Shown one piece after another: positions 31,684-41,259 of a DNA stretch of 45,869 nt. Position 1 is the first letter of the stretch. Each line of letters begins with the position of its first letter. Under the pieces are notes generated by a model. The model worked only from the letters and a program-made list of their open reading frames with translations. It did not search any database and had not been told where the DNA came from. Source of the stretch: Mesostigma viride (taxonomy: Eukaryota > Streptophyta > Mesostigmatophyceae > Mesostigmatales > Mesostigmataceae); assembly GCA_009746045.1 (NCBI GenBank), contig RPFO01001965.1, positions 64,001-109,869 on the forward strand. Reading direction: 5' to 3'. The translations under genes and the position numbers were made by a program.

Positions 31684-32549
31684 AGGACCGGAAGGCAAAG
31701 GATAAACAGAAGGCGGAGACGCGGGCAAGGGAGGAAACAGAGAGGGTGCAAAGGTTCGAGGCGGCAGAGAGGGCAGAGAAGGCGAGGCAGGCGGCAGAGA
31801 AGGCGAGGCAGGCGATAGCAGAGAAGGAAAGAAAGGCAGCAGAGAAGGAGAGACAGGCGGAAGAGGAGAAGGCGAGACAGGCGGAAGAGGAGAAGGCGAG
31901 ACAGGCGGAACAGAAGAGGCGGGAGGAGCGGGCGCGGGGAAGACCAGCGGGATGGGTGTCATATGAGATCACAGAAAACCCACCCACTCTTCCTTATTCA
32001 AAAACTATGACATGGACACAGGCAGATGATCTGTTCAAAAGAGAGGGGCTGCCCAAGGCACCGCTTGACCTCCCGGCCGATGTATATCACGAGGCGGTGG
32101 AGTCGTGGATGAACGAGAACCGCCCCAAGAACCGCCCCAAAGGAGCGGTCACGAGGGGGCAAAGGACGACACTGCCCATCAATAAAAATGGCCATGTTCA
32201 GATAACGGCGATCAAGAAGCACGTGGCAGCTGCTAATAAGAGGATGGGGTGGGTGGACGCGATGCTAAAAAAAGCGAAGGCAGACGGAATCACCGACACC
32301 GAGTTCAGTCAATTGAGGACGGTGGCATTTGCCGACAAGGAACTATGGCAACGGGTGAATGGCCAACTATTGACTGTGCATCAACCACAAAGCGGGGAGG
32401 GCACGAAGACGAGAAAAGTCTCCCTTGCACAAGGAACAAGCGCACTGTACACAACAAGCAACAGGCAATACCGCGTGCCCTACCCGCGCTTCGACTCGTT
32501 CCCCTACGACGTGTTTCCATCTTTGGATTGGTACGATGTGGATGGGTGA
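31578..32549 (+). CDS. C-terminal segment of the large repeat-rich protein (coiled coil)
   Basis: The first part is a long charged coiled coil built of K-A-R-Q-A-E-E-E repeats (about 31720-31930), followed by a folded-looking domain: GWVSYEITENPPTLPYSKTM, WTQADDLFKREGLPKAPLDL, HVQITAIKKHVAAANKRMGW, and an end rich in aromatic residues (YPRFDSFPYDVFPSLDWYDV). The frame is open left of the first ATG back to the G10 run 31537-31546, where it would join the preceding segment. Composition is again less GC-rich than outside 28.6-32.5 kb. Function unknown. Confidence 0.65.
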   Translation: MPNSGIEAETGQKPAGASTTIMGVQESVGRFNQIMKDRKAKDKQKAETRAREETERVQRFEAAERAEKARQAAEKARQAIAEKERKAAEKERQAEEEKARQAEEEKARQAEQKRREERARGRPAGWVSYEITENPPTLPYSKTMTWTQADDLFKREGLPKAPLDLPADVYHEAVESWMNENRPKNRPKGAVTRGQRTTLPINKNGHVQITAIKKHVAAANKRMGWVDAMLKKAKADGITDTEFSQLRTVAFADKELWQRVNGQLLTVHQPQSGEGTKTRKVSLAQGTSALYTTSNRQYRVPYPRFDSFPYDVFPSLDWYDVDG

Positions 32550-32578
32550 GCCGGATTTTTATTATTCGATCATTCATT

Positions 32579-33505
32579 TTACAGGGCCATGGAGGCGGCC
32601 GCCGTCACGGACTTTCGCGGGCTGTACACGAAGAAGGGGGGGGCTTCGGCACCGGCCATCGCCGGGCGGCACAGGGGGCACTTGACCCCCCCCTCTATCC
32701 CCACGCGCCTGGCCTCCTCCACGGCGGCGACGGCGCAGTCCACGCACACGCCGTGCTCGTGCTCGTGCCCCGCGGGGTCGAGCAGCATGTCCGTGGCCCT
32801 CGCGCACTTCCCACACGCGACCAGAGCCCCGTTGCAGCCCTTCCCCGCAGCGCGCAGGAGGGCGGAGAGGGCGTCCGCGGCCTCCTCGAAGAGCTGCCCC
32901 CCTGGCAGGGCGTGCGGGTCGTGCATGCGCGCCCGCTCCTTGCACCACTCGCCGTCGGCCTTGTCCCCCAGCACGGCGGCGACGAACCTGCGCACCTCGC
33001 CACTCTCGGCCGCGCGCGCGCGCCCGTCCACCACCCGTGCGGCAGGCAGCGCCGGCCTCCTCTCCAGCGGCGCGGAGGGGGGCTCGGCCCTCAGCCAGGT
33101 GACGAAGGGGGCGAACAGGTCGGGGTGCAGCCACACGCCCATGCAGGGCCCCTCGCGCATCAGGTTTATCACGGCGGGCAGGCGGTCGGCCTCGCACTCG
33201 CCCTCCTCGCTGCACTGGCTGCGGGGCGGGTTTATCTCCTCGGCCACCCGCTCGATGGCCTCCGAGCCCTCGTCGCACGTGAGCCAGCGCCTGTACGAGG
33301 GGGCGCCGGAGGGCCTGGCCACGGCCAGCGCGAGGGACTGCATGTGGAAGTACTGGGGCGGGCCTCTGTGGTCCAGCAGCAGCGTGACGAGGGAGGCGCC
33401 CTTGCGGAAGAGGGGATGCGCTTCCTCTCTCACCATCCACACGCGCAGATCATTGTCCTGGGCGTGCGGCCCCAGGAACCAGAAGAAGTCGGTCATCATC
33501 ATGGC
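32579..33505 (-). CDS. p28-like protein: KilA-N-like region plus C-terminal RING finger
   Basis: From the ATG at 33505 (MMMTDFFWFLGPHAQDNDLR) about 308 aa. The first half resembles the DNA-binding N-terminal domains of KilA-N/BRO type, with a G-x-W-x-H-P-x-L element (CMGVWLHPDLFAPFVTWLRA). The C-terminus is a RING finger: CGKCARATDMLLDPAGHEHE, then HGVCVDCAVAAVEEA and KCPLCRPAM. KilA-N plus RING is the layout of the NCLDV p28/N1R family of ubiquitin ligases. The KilA-N part is weaker than the RING part. The 81 codons upstream of this start are Arg/Ser/Pro-rich and lie in a region with several splice-donor-like sites on this strand. Confidence 0.72.
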   Translation of the reverse strand, partial: AMMMTDFFWFLGPHAQDNDLRVWMVREEAHPLFRKGASLVTLLLDHRGPPQYFHMQSLALAVARPSGAPSYRRWLTCDEGSEAIERVAEEINPPRSQCSEEGECEADRLPAVINLMREGPCMGVWLHPDLFAPFVTWLRAEPPSAPLERRPALPAARVVDGRARAAESGEVRRFVAAVLGDKADGEWCKERARMHDPHALPGGQLFEEAADALSALLRAAGKGCNGALVACGKCARATDMLLDPAGHEHEHGVCVDCAVAAVEEARRVGIEGGVKCPLCRPAMAGAEAPPFFVYSPRKSVTAAASMAL

Positions 33506-35183
33506 TACGGAAGCGACTAAACGTCCGCGGACGCGGCCACTGGAGAAAGGGGGGACACGGACTGCCCACGACAGAAAGGGGAGGACGCGGACGGGGAGGA
33601 GGACGGGAGAGCGAGAGATTTTGGCCGCGAGTTCCCCGCAAGTGCCGTACGATCCCGGCAAACGGACGCGCCACTCACCTGGAACGACGGCAGATCCACG
33701 CCGGATGACGCGTGCGCCGGAGAAACGACGTGGCGCGCTCCTGTCCACGAACGGCCGAGCAGGGGCTGGAAAGGGTGCCGTCAGACGGGGAAATCGGGAG
33801 GAGCTCGCGGGCGAGTGCGAAATCGCGACGAGAACGCGAGGGGCTCACCTGGAGCGGGAGACCACTGGGGGAAGACGACGGATTCGCGGCAACCCTGCAG
33901 CCACGAGGAGACGAGAAAGAACGCGCAAAACGCGAGCAACGCGTCGAGAGTTGCGTGAGGAGACGGAGGGGGCGCGTGTCGACGGGGAATGGCGAGCGAT
34001 ATTCGTTGCGCCTGGAAACTAGCGGGCCAATTACTCACCTGCCAATTTCGTAGCCAACGAACGACCCTAAATTCCCTCGTCAATTTCCCACGCGGCTAGG
34101 CATCCCGCGGCTAGCATCCTGATTTTCCCGAGCCTCTAATTCGTCTCCCTAATTTTCCCGAGCCTCTAATTCGTCTGCCAAAAATCCCGCCTCGCTGCCT
34201 CTGCGCACGACTTGTAATTTCATTGAATTCGGTCATGGAGGCGTCGTGCGCAGGCGCGGAAGCGGGGCAGCGCGCGCTGGAGGGCTGATTCCCGTGGCCG
34301 TGCCGTCCGGCCATCGTCCGGGCAAGGCAGGGAACGGGCCGGGCAGAAATCGTACGCGTCGTACTCTCTGCGCCTTTAGTCCCGCGGGGCCTCGGTACGA
34401 ATTCTACGACCCGAGAGCCGGCTGGGTGGACGGGATTTCGGGGGGAGATTGCGGCTATCCTCTCCTCTCCTTTTTTTTTTATGACTGATGTAAAAAAGAA
34501 CAGTACTAGGTAGCAACCTAGTAGAGAAGTTGTTGGGTACGCCCCCCGGGATTGCTGCAATCTCCCCCCAAAAATCCGTACGTACGGCTGTACGAGAAAA
34601 GTACCTTCCGGCCCTGGACTGACGCTGGCGAATCGGTACGCCGCACAGATTTGTGGCCGGACGAGGGGATCCCGGGGAAAGAGGGACGGCGGGGAGATCC
34701 GCGGGAATCTTCTGACACATGTTCAGAGTCCAGTCGTACGGACCCCCAATCGGCACCGGACATCAGATCGTACGGAATTCGCTGAATCTTCGCGGTACTG
34801 CCTGGGAGAGCGCGGAAGTACCCGAATTAGTACGGCAACGCCGGAGAGCTCACGAAAGCGCCAGAAACCGTACGGCCTTGCCGCCACTCTGCGAAAAGCG
34901 CGGAGAATCCGATCGTCGCCGTAAAAAAGCGCAAATTTTCGTACAACCCCCGAGGGCCTGCGAGTCCAGGCCGTCGCGTCCTCGGACATTGCCCGTTTTC
35001 CTCCGTCCGTCGACTACACGCCAACTGCCCGTGGCCCCGTCCGTCCAACCTGCGCCTACTGCCGACTGCCCGAGGCCCCGTCCGTCCAACCTGCGCCGAC
35101 TGTCGACCCCCCGTCTGCCCGAGCCCCCGTCCGCCCCCCTGCGCCGTCTGCCCGAGGCCCCGTCCGTCCACCCTCCCCCGCCC
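33506..35183. other. Long gene-poor region with repeats, splice-donor-like sites and GTAC cluster
   Basis: About 1.7 kb without a convincing gene. Arg-rich plus-strand readings (33502-34022) and a minus-strand 149-aa ORF (34111-34560) have shadow-like composition. Contents: three minus-strand CAGGTGAG sites (33675-33682, 33844-33851, 34034-34041); a duplicated attttcccgagcctctaatt unit followed by cgtct (about 34122-34178); about 17 gtac tetramers between 34347 and 34945; and irregular repeats of ctgcccgaggccccgtccgt followed by cca/acctgcgcc at about 35035-35175. It may hold leader exons, a non-coding RNA or replication/packaging sites. Confidence 0.5.
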
Positions 35184-36499
35184 ATGGGCAGCCACGTGGC
35201 GGAGGGGTGGCAGCGCCCGGAGAGGGGGCGCGGCAGCTCGTTCCCGAACTCGTTCGACGTGGTGCTGACCACCCTGGACGACTACCTGGTCCGGCCCCCG
35301 CGGCCCATCCGCCCGTACGTCCGCACCGCCCCGGTGGACGGAGAGGTCTTCTACAACGCGAGGGACGTGGCCGTGGCCGTCACCGAGCGGCTGGACTTCA
35401 GGGGCACCAAGAGGCTGGTGGAGGCCGTCGCCGCGCCGACCGCGGACGGGCGCCGGACCGCCGTGGACTTGGAGAACAAGAAGGGGGGGTACCACCTGGC
35501 CCGGAGCGTCCTCAAGCCCTTCCTGCTGCGGCTGCCCTGCCCCGCCGACGGCGTCGACAAGAGGGCGGCCGTGTGCAATCACCTGATCGCCGAGCTGGGC
35601 CTGGCCGCGGCGGGGATGATCGTGCGCAGGGGGGAGGTGCAGGCCGCGGTCGGCCCGGCCGCTGGGGGAGGAGCGGGGGGCGGCGCTCGAGCGCGAGGTG
35701 GAGCGGCGCAAGGTCCAGCTGAGCATGGACGTGGCCAGGTGCGAGGCCTGGAAGGAGGAGTACGACTGGGCCTGGGTGAACCCGGAGGCGCCAGGGGCGG
35801 AGGAGTGCCTCCGCAAGAAGAGCAAGGAGTGGGCGCGCGTCGAGCACGAGTACTGCGAGGCGACCAACCTGCTCAGGCTGCTCTCCCTCTGCCCCCTCCC
35901 CTACACGTCCAAGCTGCCCTGGTTGGACGACCCGGAGGCCGCCCAGGCGGGGGAGACACCACCGCTGCCCCCGCCGTCAAGGTGGTGCTGCTGGAGGAGG
36001 AGCTCGCGGCCAAGAAGGCCGAGCTGGCCGCCCAGGCGGTGGCCTTGGAGAAGGAGGAGAAGGAGCTAAGGGCCCTGCGCGACCATATGGCCTCCCTGCG
36101 CATCCCGGACGGGGCAAGGGGGCCAAGAAACGGTGCGCCGCCGACAAGGAAAACGAGCCCCCCCCTTCCACTCCCCCCCTTCTACCAGCTGACCCCCCTG
36201 CCGCCGGGCGCGGCCTCTACTGCCTCACCCCCCCTCCGCCCGCCACCGTGTACTTTGCCGCCCACGCCCCGTCCCCCGTGCGCCCGGTCGCCCTCTTCTG
36301 CACGCACATGGAGAACGAGGTGGGCAAGGCGCTGGACATGATACGCAGCCCCGCCCTCGAGCCGCTGAGGCGCCAGCGGGACGAGGAAACCGACGCCCAG
36401 TATGCGGCCAGGGTGGCGTCCGCGCTGCACGCCTGCGCGTGTGTGCCAGCGGTCCGCACCGCCATCCAGGCGCTGCACATGTCGGGCGTGCTGAGGTGA
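35184..36499 (+). CDS. Hypothetical protein, possible BRO-like N-terminus and coiled coil, several frame breaks
   Basis: From the ATG at 35184 (MGSHVAEGWQRPERGRGSSF) the first 160 codons read naturally: SFDVVLTTLDDYLVRPPRPI, EVFYNARDVAVAVTERLDFR, YHLARSVLKPFLLRLPCPAD. The F-Y-N-A-R-D-V-A element recalls BRO-N domains, but weakly. Then the frame changes within the G runs at 35664-35680 to VQLSMDVARCEAWKEEYDWA, again at G5 35949-35953 to a coiled coil (KVVLLEEELAAKKAELAAQA), and at least once more (about 36115-36240) to the C-terminus in another frame (VGKALDMIRSPALEPLRRQR; AVRTAIQALHMSGVLR). Either a heavily error-affected or a decaying gene of about 435 aa. Confidence 0.5.
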
Positions 36500-36963
36500 C
36501 GGAAGGGTCCGAGCGGCCTGACTTAGGGGCGGGGGTGCGCGTCTAGATGGTTTTGTCCCAGCCGCCCACATGCTCTCGAACGTGTTACTGATTAAATCTA
36601 TTATTCCTAAATGATCAATGAATCGCGTGTGTTCAATGAATGTATCATAATCACAGAAATCATTTATTCATTCAGGCGAGTCCTACCTACTATATATTAC
36701 AAGCTCTGGACATGAGAACCGCTGGTCAATGATAGTAAGGGGAGAGTCCCCATGCATCAAGAATACACGCATACAAGGCCAGTCCGAAAAAAATGCCCCC
36801 TGAAAGTTAGGTACATGAAAGGGCCCTGGACAATATTCCTATGGTGCGTCTGCGGAAATAAAAAGGAGCACGCCACAAGGGCCGCGGAGGCCATGCTGGG
36901 GCGGCCCACGTCGCCGGCCAGGAGCTCCAGGGACAGCGAACACAAGAACAGCCTGGAATTCCC
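36500..36963. other. AT-richer intergenic interval
   Basis: About 460 bases between convergent genes. 36590-36720 is AT-rich with caatgaat/tcaatgaa and attcatt repeats and a TATA-like tatatatt at about 36691. A plus-strand 84-aa ORF (36752-37006, MHQEYTHTRPVRKKC...) begins about 60 bases later but has no recognisable features and overlaps the next gene's end; I do not annotate it as a gene. Confidence 0.4.
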
Positions 36964-38587
36964 TCAGGCGCATCCCTCCGAGCGCGAACGCTTGACCCTC
37001 GGCTGATCGTTCTGACTGCAATCCTCGGCCGCCCGCAGCAGGAAGGGAGAGCAGCTGATGGCACACATCGCAGGGAACGCGGTGCCCTGCTCGCCGCCGT
37101 CGTCATCCTCGTCCTCATCCTTGAGGTCGTCGCAATCCTCATCCTCCAAATCCTCCTCCTCCTCCTCCTCCTCCTCCTCCTCCTCCTCCTGTTTAGGGTC
37201 CTCCTCCTCCTGTTTGGGATCCTCCTCCATCACGGACTCCTCCTCCTCCTCCTCCTCCTCATCCCACACCCTCATCACGCCCTTCCCCTTGCCAGAATAC
37301 CCCTTCCCCTTGCCGCTCCCCATGCCAGAACCCCCCTTCCCCTTGCCGCTCCCCATGCCAGAACCCCCCTTCCCCTTGCCGCTCCCCATGCCAGAACCCC
37401 CCTTCCCCTTGCTGCTCCCGGCCTTGCCAGACCCCCGCAAGAGGAGTGCCAGACCCTTCTCCTCCTCGCCGTCGCTGCCGCTGTCGCTGCCCTCCATCCA
37501 AGTCATGCCGCTAGGGCGGCGCTCCGGACGTCCAGAATGCCCCCAGGAGGCGCGGTTCTCGCGCGTCAAAGCGGGAAGGGAGCCGGTGGTGCTGACACAG
37601 AATCGCGTGCCGCTGCGATCCAGAATCAGCTCTTGCCCCCCCAAATCCGTTGGGTGGTCCGCACCCGCAGGGCGGTCACCCCCTGCACGTTCCCAAACAC
37701 CAACTCGCAGTTGGGCTCCTTCTTCGCCTCGCCAGCGTCCCGGATGAAATCAGACTCGTTGCAGTACCGGGAGGAGTCCAGCAAGCAGGCCACGCCGCGC
37801 TCCTCCCACAAAAAAACAGTTTTTGCGGCGTTCTCCACCGGAACTGCGCCGAACGGAACCGGACGCACTGCGTATCGCTGCTCGCCGCCCGCATTGATGA
37901 CGTATTGACGTGCCCTGATGCCACCCTTCGCGTTGGTGCACACCACCTTGGCAAAACGCTGACCGTTCTTGCGCTTCCAAACCACCGCGATTTGGCGATT
38001 CGTGACGGCCCCGACCTGCTGGTTCATGATTTGCATCCCAGGGGAGTTGGGGTGGTCATCGCCAGCGGGCTCGATGGCCGTGGTGGTGTACACTCGACCG
38101 TCGTCTGCCCCGATGGTCCGCGCGTATCTCTTCGTGCCCAATTCGATGCCGGAGCGGGCTGCAGCGCACCGAGGAACAAATCACGAGCAGGCAGGCATGG
38201 GAAGAAGGGAAAGAGAAACGTAAGCACGCGAAACGCCGAATGTGGAAAAGATCGAGACGACAGGTCGAGATAAACCGTGGCTACTTGGCCCTTCCCTCTT
38301 CAGCCATGGAACAAATCACGAGCAGGCAGGCAGGGAAACGTAAGCTTGCTAGGAACGTAAGCTCGCGAAGGAAGTGCCAGGAACCTCTTCAGCCATGGAA
38401 CAAGACGGGCAGGCGCGCCCCTTCTCGAGAAATACCCAACAGGCGACCAGAAACGCGACACGAGCGAGACCCCCCAATCTACCCTGAAAACACACACACT
38501 GCAGCGGCTACCAGGCGCAGTCGCAGTCACGTGCAGCTCACCGTTGGCGATCTTCCGGTCTTGTGCCGATGCGAACGTGTTTGCCAT
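36964..38587 (-). CDS. Intron-containing gene, unknown function, acidic C-terminus; frame break at C7 run
   Basis: Exon 1 (38587-38542) encodes MANTFASAQDRKIAN; exon 2 starts at 38158 and encodes RSGIELGTKRYARTIGADDG, QIAVVWKRKNGQRFAKVVCT and ELVFGNVQGV. Joining across the intron is in frame (phase 1). Without it exon 2 has no ATG: its frame is closed by a stop at 38181-38183 and the first in-frame ATG is about 35 codons inside the conserved-looking part. The frame then changes at the C7 run 37636-37642 into ELILDRSGTRFCVSTTGSLP, a Ser-Gly-Lys repeat (33-bp units, about 37300-37410) and a long Glu/Asp tract (37140-37260). Not recognised; an early beta-rich domain and acidic tail would suit a chromatin- or nucleic-acid-associated protein, but that is a guess. 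Confidence 0.62.
37300..37410. repeat. 33-bp tandem repeat, three to four units
   Basis: ccccttccccttgccgctcc followed by ccatgccagaacc recurs with period 33 and encodes a G-K-G-K-G-G-S-G-M-G-S repeat on the minus strand. Confidence 0.85.
38159..38541 (-). other. Candidate GT-AG intron (383 bp)
   Basis: On the minus strand the donor is ACG|GTGAGC and the acceptor ggtgcgctgcag|CC. Removal joins a short ATG-bearing exon to the main frame. The intron contains direct repeats: ggaacaaatcacgagcaggc (at about 38173 and 38307, plus strand) and ctcttcagccatggaacaa (at about 38297 and 38384). Its length is almost that of the KilA-N intron (385 bp). Confidence 0.55.
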
Positions 38588-38962
38588 GGTGGTAGGCGAG
38601 TCTGAGAGAGGGAGTGCAGCCGTCCGGCGAGGTGTCAGCCGTCAGTGCGGTGGGAGTTCGTCAGTCGAGCGGTGACCCACAGGACAAACGAGCGGGTCTT
38701 TATACCCACCGGCCGTTCGTTTGAACTTGGGCGCCCAGATCCGGCTGATGTCACGGGCGCCCTGGCGCGGGAAAAGCGAATTTTGGGCGGCAAAGGGGAG
38801 CCAAGACAGCGGGAACTGGAAGCAGACGGAATCTTCGTCCGCCCACCAGGCTCTCGTCCGCCCATCCACTTGGCGCGGGATCATCAAGTGGGCTGCACCG
38901 AGCCCCTCCCGAGCCCCCCGCTGGCTTGGCACCACCGTCTTCCTCGTCTGACCGCCAGCTCC

Positions 38963-40177
38963 ATGGGGAACGTCGCAGGCGTTGTCCAGTCCGCTGCCAA
39001 ATTGCGAGATGGCGAGAAGAGCGATCTCCTCGACCGAATTCTCCTGGGATGCTTGCCCTTGGCGGACGACGTCGTGAGGATTTACCTCGCTGTTCGAGAT
39101 AGGAAGACGGCTGTGCTGCAGGTGGACAGAGAGGAAGCCAACCAGGTGTACAAACGTCTCAGGCTCTTGCTGCATCCAGACAAATGCCGAATTCAAGAAG
39201 CCACCGACGCCTTCCAGCGGCTCACCTCCTCGTGGGAACGCGTCGAGGCTGCGGAAGGGGAGTACCATTTTCGCGTGGTGTCGGGCGGGAGGCGTCAACC
39301 CCAGGAGGATGGGGAGTGGGACGACTTGTGGGCCCGTGCGTTCAACGCCGGCATGCGTTCTCAACGGTCCTGCGAGGTGGAGGCCTGCCGTTTCGCCGAC
39401 TACATGATTTGCCACTGTGTCGTGGCCGTCGGTGATCTTCCCACGAACCACGACGTCGCCATCGCGGACCTGCAGGCCGTGTTTTCGTCTGTCGATTCCT
39501 GGGGGCGTCAGAAGACGGCGGCCCTCGTCTCCGCGATTTCCGACAAGCTGTTCAGAGTGCGCGGCCCTGCCCCCCCTTTGATGAGGGACTGGGCTTATAA
39601 CCTGGTGCTGGACACACTGGCCAAGGAGAGGTGGAAGATCCTTTTTGAGAGGAAGCAGCTCCAGGACCCCACCTACACATTGCACCAGTTTTACATGGAG
39701 CATCCAGACCACCGCCCCCTGGACTACGTGCCATCCCAGGCCTCTGCGACGCCCGCCCCTCCCCCCTCACGCCTGTCAGCCTGTCTGGCCTCTGCGAGGG
39801 AGAGCGGGCTCCCTTCGCCCCCTGGGCGGCGCCGGCAGAGGGGGCGCCCTGTCACGCCGGGGTGCGTGTGGGGATTCCCACCTGGAGCACGCGAGCAGCA
39901 GGAGGAGGAGGAGGAGTCGGGGGGCGAGGGCCAGAGCAGACCTAGGAAGCGGGGGCGGGACCGGGAGGAGGAGAACCAGAGCAGGCTGGGCGTGAGGCGC
40001 AGGCTGAGGAGGTTTGCCGACAGGGTGGCGCCCCCCAGCGCGCGCGTGAGGGAGCGCGTGTCAGAAATCTACGACGACTTTGCCGAGACCGCGCCTGCTG
40101 CTCCTCCTCCTCCGCCGCCGCCGCGCCCCGTCCCCCGCAGGGATGGCGACATTCGCAGCTTCTTCGCAAAAGTGTGA
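38963..40177 (+). CDS. J-domain protein with myristoylation-type N-terminus and C-terminal PIP-like motif
   Basis: From the ATG at 38963, 404 aa. MGNVAG fits an N-myristoylation site. Residues about 55-95 form a J-domain core: EEANQVYKRLRLLLHPDKCR with the HPD signature at 71-73 and DAFQRLTSSWERV as last helix. J-domains stimulate Hsp70 ATPase. A middle helical region (EACRFADYMICHCVVAVGDL; LVLDTLAKERWKILFERKQL) is not recognised; the C-terminal third is basic and disordered. The last residues GDIRSFFAKV match the hydrophobic part of a PCNA-interacting box (I-x-x-F-F) although the usual Gln is Asp. An upstream tttata (about 38699) may be its promoter; the long upstream in-frame extension lies in the intergenic region and is excluded. 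Confidence 0.78.
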   Translation: MGNVAGVVQSAAKLRDGEKSDLLDRILLGCLPLADDVVRIYLAVRDRKTAVLQVDREEANQVYKRLRLLLHPDKCRIQEATDAFQRLTSSWERVEAAEGEYHFRVVSGGRRQPQEDGEWDDLWARAFNAGMRSQRSCEVEACRFADYMICHCVVAVGDLPTNHDVAIADLQAVFSSVDSWGRQKTAALVSAISDKLFRVRGPAPPLMRDWAYNLVLDTLAKERWKILFERKQLQDPTYTLHQFYMEHPDHRPLDYVPSQASATPAPPPSRLSACLASARESGLPSPPGRRRQRGRPVTPGCVWGFPPGAREQQEEEEESGGEGQSRPRKRGRDREEENQSRLGVRRRLRRFADRVAPPSARVRERVSEIYDDFAETAPAAPPPPPPPRPVPRRDGDIRSFFAKV

Positions 40178-40336
40178 TGTATTATAGATCTTATTTCAGT
40201 GTGTTATGTTTGATCATGAGTGGACGACAAGTGGGGGTCGTGTATTTATTTACAAATGAATAAATTCCCAATAAATTTGCTTGCTTGCATGGGTATCTTG
40301 TTGGATTCTCGCGCGGGGCGCGCGGCATGCACGCGT

Positions 40337-40713
40337 TTACTTTCTAGTCGCGCTGTTTTTTAGTTGCGAGGGCGCGCCGACCGCCTTAAGTAGCTCGCGC
40401 ACCACGAACGCGGCCCGTTCGCTTGTTGGCAGTTTAGACGCGCGGGTCGTGATACCGCCGACCACCACTCTCCAAAACAGCGCCCCCCCCGCCTGTGCAA
40501 GCGTTCGTCGGCCGCAGTGACCAGTCTCCATATGGACAGGATGGATTCCGGGTCCAGCAATGTGGACTCGGTCATTAGCACGGTGCGGACGTCGTGTTTC
40601 AGTTCATTTAAAACCGCTTCCTCGTGCCCCCCCCGTCCCGTGAGTGCCTTATCGTCCGCATTCTCCTCGCGGATCCTCTTCAGCTTGGACAACCCGGACA
40701 GGATCTCGTCCAT
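40337..40713 (-). CDS. Small hypothetical protein, frame break at C8 run
   Basis: From 40713: MDEILSGLSKLKRIREENAD, AVLNELKHDVRTVLMTESTL, SILSIWRLVTAADERLHRRG, then after a frame change at eight C's (40483-40490) WRVVVGGITTRASKLPTSER, AAFVVRELLKAVGAPSQLKN to the stop at 40337. The joined product of about 125 aa is helical. Not recognised. Confidence 0.6.
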
Positions 40714-41259
40714 CGCGACACGTCCGCGGACAGGGTGACATAAATCGGGCGGTGTGTCAAGTGGGACCGGCCCGTGTGTACGTCGAGCACCTTAAAAACC
40801 AATTTCCTGGTCAAGGGCAAAACAAGACGGTAATGCAGTCGAACCAGAAAGCCAACAGGGAGGCCGCCCTAGCAGCTATGTGATTCTAAAAATGAATGAA
40901 AGCAAGTCTCATTACTTTCCTCACGTGTGTTGGTTGCTAAGGTAAACAATATCAAAATCCAAAGCAAAAATATATAAAAAAAGAAAAAAATCATAAAACC
41001 CTTTAATCCATGACACTACGGAGGTTCGAACCCAGCACCACACGGAAAGTGACCACACGCAGCACGACCTCCGTCACGACGCACTCCGCCTACGGAATTT
41101 TGGGGGAAATAGAGTTATATATTAACGTTTAGCGGATGTGTGCACCGCCCCTGACACCCCGAGGCCGCGCGCGCGCTGCCCGTTGTGTACGTGGCTGACA
41201 ACAAATGAAAATATATTCCCGTCGTCGAAGTGAGACGATGCTCTCCTCCTACAGCAGCC
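40714..41259. other. Intergenic interval with AT-rich core and B-box-like motif
   Basis: About 545 bases without a supported gene. 40890-41010 is strongly AT-rich (aaaatatataaaaaaagaaa). ggttcgaaccc at about 41024-41034 is a perfect inverted tRNA T-loop/B-box-like motif, followed by ccagcaccacacggaaagtg; no full tRNA fold is evident. tatatattaacg at about 41116 and atgaaaatat near 41206 may form the promoter of the next gene. Confidence 0.5.

Noticed and set aside
33502-34022. Plus-strand Arg-rich ORF that could be a basic DNA-binding protein
   Set aside because: Composition is that of a GC-rich shadow, no ordered segment, and it overlies minus-strand splice-like sites.
36752-37006. Plus-strand 84-aa ORF with an upstream TATA-like stretch
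   Set aside because: No recognisable feature, overlaps the end of the acidic-tailed gene, and overlapping minus-strand ORFs look equally likely.
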